Part shown: positions 58,878 to 64,000 of the stretch, in pieces
Layout of the letters: each line of letters begins with the position of its first letter
How positions within the stretch are numbered: position 1 is the first letter of the stretch
Assembly (NCBI GenBank): GCA_022827095.1
Contig: JAJDTP010000004.1
Span: 186,001-250,000 of the forward strand
Source: Dehalococcoidia bacterium
GTDB taxonomy: Bacteria; Chloroflexota; Dehalococcoidia; Lucifugimonadales; UBA3495
DNA length: 64,000 nt
Reading direction: 5' to 3'
Notes under the pieces: model-generated
Database searches by the model: none
Seen by the model: only the letters and a program-made list of their open reading frames with translations
Told to the model about the DNA's origin: nothing
Position numbers and translations under genes: made by a program

Positions 58878-59930
58878 CTAGCGCAGGGGCGGAGCGTATA
58901 TTAATCCGCCGTCCGTCCAGAGACGGTTCAACCCCCGAGGCATCGAGAAAGACTCCCCGTCGGGTCCCATGTAGCGGTTGTAAATCTCGCCGTAGTTTCC
59001 AACACCCTTGATGACGTTTACGGCGAAATCCGCCTCCAGTCCCAGGGCAGACTGACCGAAGTCATCCCCGGCGCCAAGCATCCGACGCACCTCGGCGTTG
59101 CCGCCGGTCATCATGGACTCCACGTTGGCCTGGGTAACGCCCAGTTCTTCGGCGCTGATCAGCACGTGCATCACCGTGGCAACTATGTCCGTCCACTGTT
59201 CGTCACCGTGGGGAACCAGGGGGCTCAGCGGCTCTTTGGAGATAATCTCCGGCAGCAGCGCGTGTTCGTCCGGGTTGTCGAAAGTGTGCCTGACTCCCTG
59301 CAGCGCCGATACATCGTCGGTTACAGCGTCGCAGTCGCCGTTTGAGTAGGCAGTGTATGCGTCCCGGCGGTCTTCAAATACCGCGACCTCCAAGCGCAAC
59401 GCGTTCTCCTTGAAATACTCCTCCAGATTCTTCTCCGTGGTAGTGCTGCCGGTTACGCACACCTTTGCGCCGTCCAGGTTCAGCGCGCTGTCATGACCGT
59501 CCCTTTCCCTCACCATGAAGCCCTGGCCGTTGTAAAACATAATCGCAGTGAAGTTGCCCCATCGCGCGCTGCGGCCGCTGGTCCACGTGGTGGTCATGGA
59601 GAGCACGTCGGTATCCCCCGACTCAATCGTCTCTTCCCTTTGGGCGAAAGTGCGCGGCAGGACTGCCGTGGCGCCCGGGTCGCCCAGCGTGGCGGCGGCC
59701 ACGGCGCGGCACAGGTCAATGTCAAAGCCCCGGTACGCTCCGACGGCGTCCCGATATCCGAAACCGGGAAAGTCGATGTGTGAAACGCAGTTCAGCACAC
59801 CGCGCGCCCGCACGGTCTCCAGCCGGCTCTCTGCCGCCCCAGAATCCATTGGGCTATCTGCCTGGCAGCCGGCAAGGGCCAGCAACGCCGCGGCCAGGGC
59901 CGCCGCTATCGAAACGGCTCGAAAATTCAT
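58878..59930 (-). CDS. Amino-acid ABC transporter substrate-binding lipoprotein
   Basis: Lipobox LLALAGC; VRARGVLNCVSHIDFPGFGYRDAVGAYRGFDIDLCRAVAAATLGD; GDTDVLSMTTTWT. Confidence 0.92.
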   Translation of the reverse strand: MNFRAVSIAAALAAALLALAGCQADSPMDSGAAESRLETVRARGVLNCVSHIDFPGFGYRDAVGAYRGFDIDLCRAVAAATLGDPGATAVLPRTFAQREETIESGDTDVLSMTTTWTSGRSARWGNFTAIMFYNGQGFMVRERDGHDSALNLDGAKVCVTGSTTTEKNLEEYFKENALRLEVAVFEDRRDAYTAYSNGDCDAVTDDVSALQGVRHTFDNPDEHALLPEIISKEPLSPLVPHGDEQWTDIVATVMHVLISAEELGVTQANVESMMTGGNAEVRRMLGAGDDFGQSALGLEADFAVNVIKGVGNYGEIYNRYMGPDGESFSMPRGLNRLWTDGGLIYAPPLR

Positions 59931-59985
59931 CTCAGCTCTCCCGATTTGCCGCAGGGGGCAGATTGCGCCCTGCCCCGACCAGGTG

Positions 59986-61113
59986 TTACGCCTCCAGGCG
60001 GTGAACCGGGAACACGGCGTCCCGGATGGCGGCCACGCTCTCGGCGGCCAGCGCCTTCGCGTCGGCCCGGATGTGGTCAGGGATCTCGGGTATTTCGGTG
60101 TCGCGCAAGGTGGTGCGGCCCAGCCGCTCGATGGCCGGCGTGGGGATGCGATCCGGCCAGTCCGCGCCGCACATGACGCCGTAGGCCAGGGTCCAGCAAC
60201 GAGCCACCGCGCCGATGTCATATCCGCCGCCGCCGGTGGCCAGCCACGGGTAGCCGAGCCCGCCCAGCCGCGTGACGGCGGCGATGAACCCTCGACTGGT
60301 GACCTGCAGGTGGGTCAACGGGTCGGTGTGGTACGAGTCGATGCCCAGCTGGGTGAGCAGGACGTCGGGCGCGAAGGCTTCGAGCAGTGGCGGCACCACG
60401 GCCTCGAAGGCCTCAAGGTAGATCTCGTCGTCGGTGTAGGGATACAGGGGCAGGTTGACGGCATAGCCGACGCCATCGCCCGAGCCGACCTCGCCGGCGA
60501 AGCCCGTACCGGGGAAGAGGTAGCGGCCCGACTCGTGCACCGAGATGGTGAGCACGCGGGGGTCGTCGTAGAAGGCGTCCTGCACGCCGTCGCCGTGGTG
60601 GGCGTCGATGTCCACGTAGGCGACGCGCAGGCCGCGCTGCAGCAGGTACATGATGGCGACGACGGGGTCGTTGAAGACGCAGAAGCCGCTGGCGTTGCGG
60701 GCCGCCGCGTGGTGCAGGCCGCCGCTGATGTTGAACGCCGCCGGGACCTCGCCGTCGGCGACCATGCGGGCGGCGGTGAGGGTCGCGCCGGTGCTGAGCA
60801 TGGCGGCCTCGTACATGCCGGGGTAGGTCGGGTTGTCGCCGCCCTGGGCGAACCCGAAGCGTTGGGGCTGGAATCCGGTGAGGCCCAGGCTGAAGGTCCT
60901 CACAGCGGCCATGTAGTCGCGGGAGTGGAAGGCGCCGACGCTGGTCTCGTCGGCCAGCGTCGGAGTGACCAGCAGCGAGTCAACGCCGTCAAACGCTCCG
61001 TAGGCTTCCAGCAGTTCGTAGGTGTTCCGCAGCCGTATGGGCCGCATGGGATGGTCCTGGCGCAGCACGTGCTGGCTCATGGCGTCGTCGTAGACGAAGG
61101 CGGCGCGGGGCAT
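59986..61113 (-). CDS. Histone deacetylase / AcuC family protein
   Basis: HHAAARNASGFCVFNDPVVAIMYLL; VAYVDIDAHHGDGVQDAFYDDPRVLTISVHESGRYLFPGTG. Confidence 0.94.
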   Translation of the reverse strand: MPRAAFVYDDAMSQHVLRQDHPMRPIRLRNTYELLEAYGAFDGVDSLLVTPTLADETSVGAFHSRDYMAAVRTFSLGLTGFQPQRFGFAQGGDNPTYPGMYEAAMLSTGATLTAARMVADGEVPAAFNISGGLHHAAARNASGFCVFNDPVVAIMYLLQRGLRVAYVDIDAHHGDGVQDAFYDDPRVLTISVHESGRYLFPGTGFAGEVGSGDGVGYAVNLPLYPYTDDEIYLEAFEAVVPPLLEAFAPDVLLTQLGIDSYHTDPLTHLQVTSRGFIAAVTRLGGLGYPWLATGGGGYDIGAVARCWTLAYGVMCGADWPDRIPTPAIERLGRTTLRDTEIPEIPDHIRADAKALAAESVAAIRDAVFPVHRLEA

Positions 61114-61256
61114 GGTTGAATCCTTGGGCTCGAAGGTTTTGGTGCCAGTCGTACAGTATCACGGAATCTGCACCAGGCGTTGCCGCTGTCTACCTCGTCA
61201 CGAATGAGCGCCAACCATGTTCCTGGCCGGAGACAATCGTGTTCCGGGCACCTGCG

Positions 61257-62231
61257 TCACGGCATTCTGCGTACCTCCATGGCGTGCCAAGCTTCACCGG
61301 GGCACCTCGATCCCACGGGAAATTCTCGGCCGGGCGCCTGGCCTCCCCCAAGCGCGACGTGATCGCCCGTGTGGGCGATCACGCTGCCGCCGCCGTTGAC
61401 CATCACCGACTCGCCATCCCGCATCTCCACGCCGAAACCCGGAGGCCAGACCACAACAATCCCCTCTGGCTCCCATGTGGTCACCACACGAAGGCATTCT
61501 CCCTGCAACTCCAGGCGTCCTTCCAGCAATGCTGCCATGCTCACTATCGGCCCGCGCTGGTGCCCCAGCGTGGGAAAGAATATCTCACCATCGGTATCGG
61601 CGTTGGAAGATTCGCTGACGCCTGCGCTCACCTCGTCGCCAACCAGCCAATGGGTTCCACCACAACCCGCCCCGGGCTCACCATCCCAATCCCACTCCGG
61701 CGCTTCTCCCACGGGGTGACGCGCCTTCCGGCCCGAAAGACGGACGGTATCACCGGTTGTGGCCAATATCCGACCGTCCGAGTCCGCCACGTGCGCGACA
61801 TCATCCTGAACAACCGCACTGAAGCCCGGCGGCCAGACCACCAACAACCCTTCCCGCGTCAGCTCCGGAGACACCTGGTCTCGGTAGGTAACCCGCAGGC
61901 AACTGCCGGACTGGAAAAGTTCCCCGAAGACATACTGATCGCCGGAGTTGATGACCGGCGGCTCATGGTGGCGGGGGAGCGTCACGTCGACGTTGTCTGC
62001 CGGCGTTTCACCCTGGGGCGGGAGCGTCACGCCAACGCTGGCCGCCGGCGTTTCACCCTGGGGCGGGACTACCGCATCGTCAGACCCGCATCCAAATGCG
62101 GCCACCAGCAGTAGGGCACAGAAGAACCACACCGACACCACGGGCGCATATCCCACCCGACTGAAGAATCGCGGGCGCCGTCCGTTGTACCGAACGGGCG
62201 GCGCCTTTCCAAGTCGTTTACGGCTATTCAT
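61257..62231 (-). CDS. Predicted lipoprotein with two related repeat domains
   Basis: Signal/lipobox-like LLLVAAFGC; 15-aa linker repeats VTLPPQGETPAxxVx; two copies of a CLRV...VVWPPGF...GD.V.L unit. Confidence 0.75.
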   Translation of the reverse strand: MNSRKRLGKAPPVRYNGRRPRFFSRVGYAPVVSVWFFCALLLVAAFGCGSDDAVVPPQGETPAASVGVTLPPQGETPADNVDVTLPRHHEPPVINSGDQYVFGELFQSGSCLRVTYRDQVSPELTREGLLVVWPPGFSAVVQDDVAHVADSDGRILATTGDTVRLSGRKARHPVGEAPEWDWDGEPGAGCGGTHWLVGDEVSAGVSESSNADTDGEIFFPTLGHQRGPIVSMAALLEGRLELQGECLRVVTTWEPEGIVVVWPPGFGVEMRDGESVMVNGGGSVIAHTGDHVALGGGQAPGREFPVGSRCPGEAWHAMEVRRMP

Positions 62232-62254
62232 GTGAGCCGGAAAGAGGCAGTCGA

Positions 62255-62674
62255 TCACTCTTCCATCAGGCCGGAGCCGTCGCGCTGCAGCAGTTCGATG
62301 CGGACGTCGTCGGGGCCGCGGACGAAGGCGATGCGGACGCCGGGGCGGATGGTGCGCGGCTCCACGTAGATCTCGGCGCCTTTGCTGCGCAGGTCCTCGA
62401 CGGCACCGTCAATGTCGTCCACGCGGAAGCCGAAATGGTCCAGGCCCAGGTGCGGGTCGCGCGGGCTCAGGTCGATGTGCTCCTCGGGCGGAACCGAGGC
62501 GATGAAAATTGCCAGGCCGTTCACGTCCAGGTCGACACGGGGCACGCCGTCGCTCTGGATCAGGCGCAGGACCTTTGCGCCGAACATGGTCTCGAAGAAG
62601 CCGGCCATGCCCTCCGGGTCCTTGGTGCGCACGTGGATGTGGTCGTACGTGTAGGTGTAGACGGGGGTGGTCAT
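62255..62674 (-). CDS. VOC family (glyoxalase-like) protein
   Basis: YDHIHVRTKDPEGMAGFFETMFGAKV; LGLDHFGFRVDDIDGAVEDLRSKG. Confidence 0.92.
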   Translation of the reverse strand: MTTPVYTYTYDHIHVRTKDPEGMAGFFETMFGAKVLRLIQSDGVPRVDLDVNGLAIFIASVPPEEHIDLSPRDPHLGLDHFGFRVDDIDGAVEDLRSKGAEIYVEPRTIRPGVRIAFVRGPDDVRIELLQRDGSGLMEE

Positions 62675-62854
62675 GCCGAAGGCCTCCTCGGAGCGGGTCG
62701 CGTCCGATGGGATGGTATTTTCTGTCACTATACATAGCAAGGAGCGCAGTCACATTGCAACTGCGCTCCTGCGCGATTACCGCCATTCGCTCCTGATGCC
62801 ACGAGGGATCACGCCCGTCACAACCCGACGGGTGGCCCGGTTACAACAGTCCGG

Positions 62855-64000
62855 TTACTGGATGGGGCCGGGCGGTGACACCTGCTCCATCAGGTCGTTG
62901 TCCCATTCGCCCTCAGCGACGAGGATAGCCTTGGCGTCGAACGCGAATGCCTCGACGAGATTGTGGGACAGGTAAACGTACGTTCCCGACTGGCGGATGG
63001 TGGAGATGGACGCGCCGGCGGACCCGGCGGCGATGACCCACGTCTCCAGGCCGGTTTCGGGCGCGTCGGAGAAGCTGCCACGCTCCCAGACGTAGTCGCC
63101 GTGTCCGCCGATCAGGTGGGGATAGGACTGCCGGTTGGCCTGGGAGTGGACGATGAGGACGTTGTCGCCCACGTTGGCGGTCAACTGTCCGTCGCCCTGG
63201 AGCGCGCCGGTGACGCCGTTGAACACGATGTGTGTTGGGACCAGCGTCTTCATCGCTTCCAGGTCGTCCACGGCTGATGCTGCGGCGCTGTCGTAGCGCT
63301 TGAACTCGCCACTCTCATACCGGGGGATGTAGTAATCCTGCTCACCCACGTAGTAGGCACGGTCATAAGTGATCGGGTTGCCGGCGGGGTCTTTCAGGCC
63401 GCCGCGAGGCAGCACCATGATGGCGCCGTTCATGCCGTGGGTGACGTGCCAGGGCACCATGGTTCCGCCGGGCGCGCAGTGGTAGATGAACACGCCCGGC
63501 TTCACCGCCCGGAAACGCAGCACCACCTCCTGGCCCGGGCCGACGTTGGTCAGCGCACCACCGCCTAGGGCGCCAATAGAAGCGTGGAAGTCGATGTTGT
63601 GCAGCAAAACGTTGCTGGCGGGATTGGCCAGGGTCAGTTCCACGTAGTCGCCCTCGTGAACCACGATCATGGGCCCGGGGACGGAGCCGTGGAACGTGAA
63701 GGCCCACATGAACACGCCGGGCGCGACCTCGATCTCCTTCTCCTCGATCTCCATGCGAACCTCAACGACTCGGGGTTCGCCGTCGTAAACCTGCTCGTGC
63801 TCGGGGAAGAAGGTCGGGGCCACCAGCTCCTGGGTCACCCGCTCCAGGGTGCTGACGTCCTCGGGTTCCCAGGTGCGCGGGCCTTCCCAGGTGGAGGGCA
63901 CGGTGGAAACCACGGCCTCGCTGCCGGCGCCGGGGGCCGGCGCTGCCTCGGGGCTGGGCAGGGCGGTGGGCAGGGAGAACTCCTGGGTCACCGCGGGCAT
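62855..64000 (-). CDS. Copper-containing nitrite reductase-like multicopper oxidase, N-terminus beyond window
   Basis: [94 protein letters not shown]. Confidence 0.88.
   Translation of the reverse strand: MPAVTQEFSLPTALPSPEAAPAPGAGSEAVVSTVPSTWEGPRTWEPEDVSTLERVTQELVAPTFFPEHEQVYDGEPRVVEVRMEIEEKEIEVAPGVFMWAFTFHGSVPGPMIVVHEGDYVELTLANPASNVLLHNIDFHASIGALGGGALTNVGPGQEVVLRFRAVKPGVFIYHCAPGGTMVPWHVTHGMNGAIMVLPRGGLKDPAGNPITYDRAYYVGEQDYYIPRYESGEFKRYDSAAASAVDDLEAMKTLVPTHIVFNGVTGALQGDGQLTANVGDNVLIVHSQANRQSYPHLIGGHGDYVWERGSFSDAPETGLETWVIAAGSAGASISTIRQSGTYVYLSHNLVEAFAFDAKAILVAEGEWDNDLMEQVSPPGPIQ

Noticed and set aside
59548-61119. 523-aa plus-strand ORF antisense to the HDAC-family gene and ABC binding protein
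   Set aside because: Spans two well-supported minus-strand genes; composition is shadow-like.

Overview
The window is a GC-rich, gene-dense bacterial chromosome segment. Taxonomy is inferred only: the gene mix and repeat style suggest a Chloroflexota/SAR202-like lineage. There is one tRNA (Ala-TGC), no rRNA and no CRISPR array. Its backbone is: (1) catabolic and redox genes (SBP56, enoyl-CoA hydratase, CaiB-type CoA transferase, SDR, LLM flavin oxidoreductases, acyl-CoA dehydrogenases, GMC oxidoreductase, amidohydrolase, ALDH); (2) a urea uptake and assimilation cluster, urtABCDE - glutamine synthetase - ureABC - ureF - [Uma2] - ureG - ureD; (3) a moxR / DUF58 / transglutaminase operon carrying two tandem HicB-HicA pairs; (4) a partial copper nitrite reductase-like gene at the right edge. 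Toxin-antitoxin-like modules are dense (VapBC45-like, HicAB, VapBC, HEPN/MNT, 2x HicBA, Phd/VapC, Fic). Features beyond ordinary genes: a family of ~107-110 bp intergenic inverted-repeat elements (GTCAGAAGCAGGATTT...AAATCCTGCTTCTGAC, six copies); a second palindromic family (GTCATTGCGAGCGNAGCGCGGCAATC); and, as the most striking case, one ~110 bp element lying in frame inside a Type IIG-like restriction-methyltransferase gene. That copy splits the methyltransferase domain between motif I and motif IV with a single in-frame TAG. All calls come from reading the sequence and supplied translations; no database search was run.
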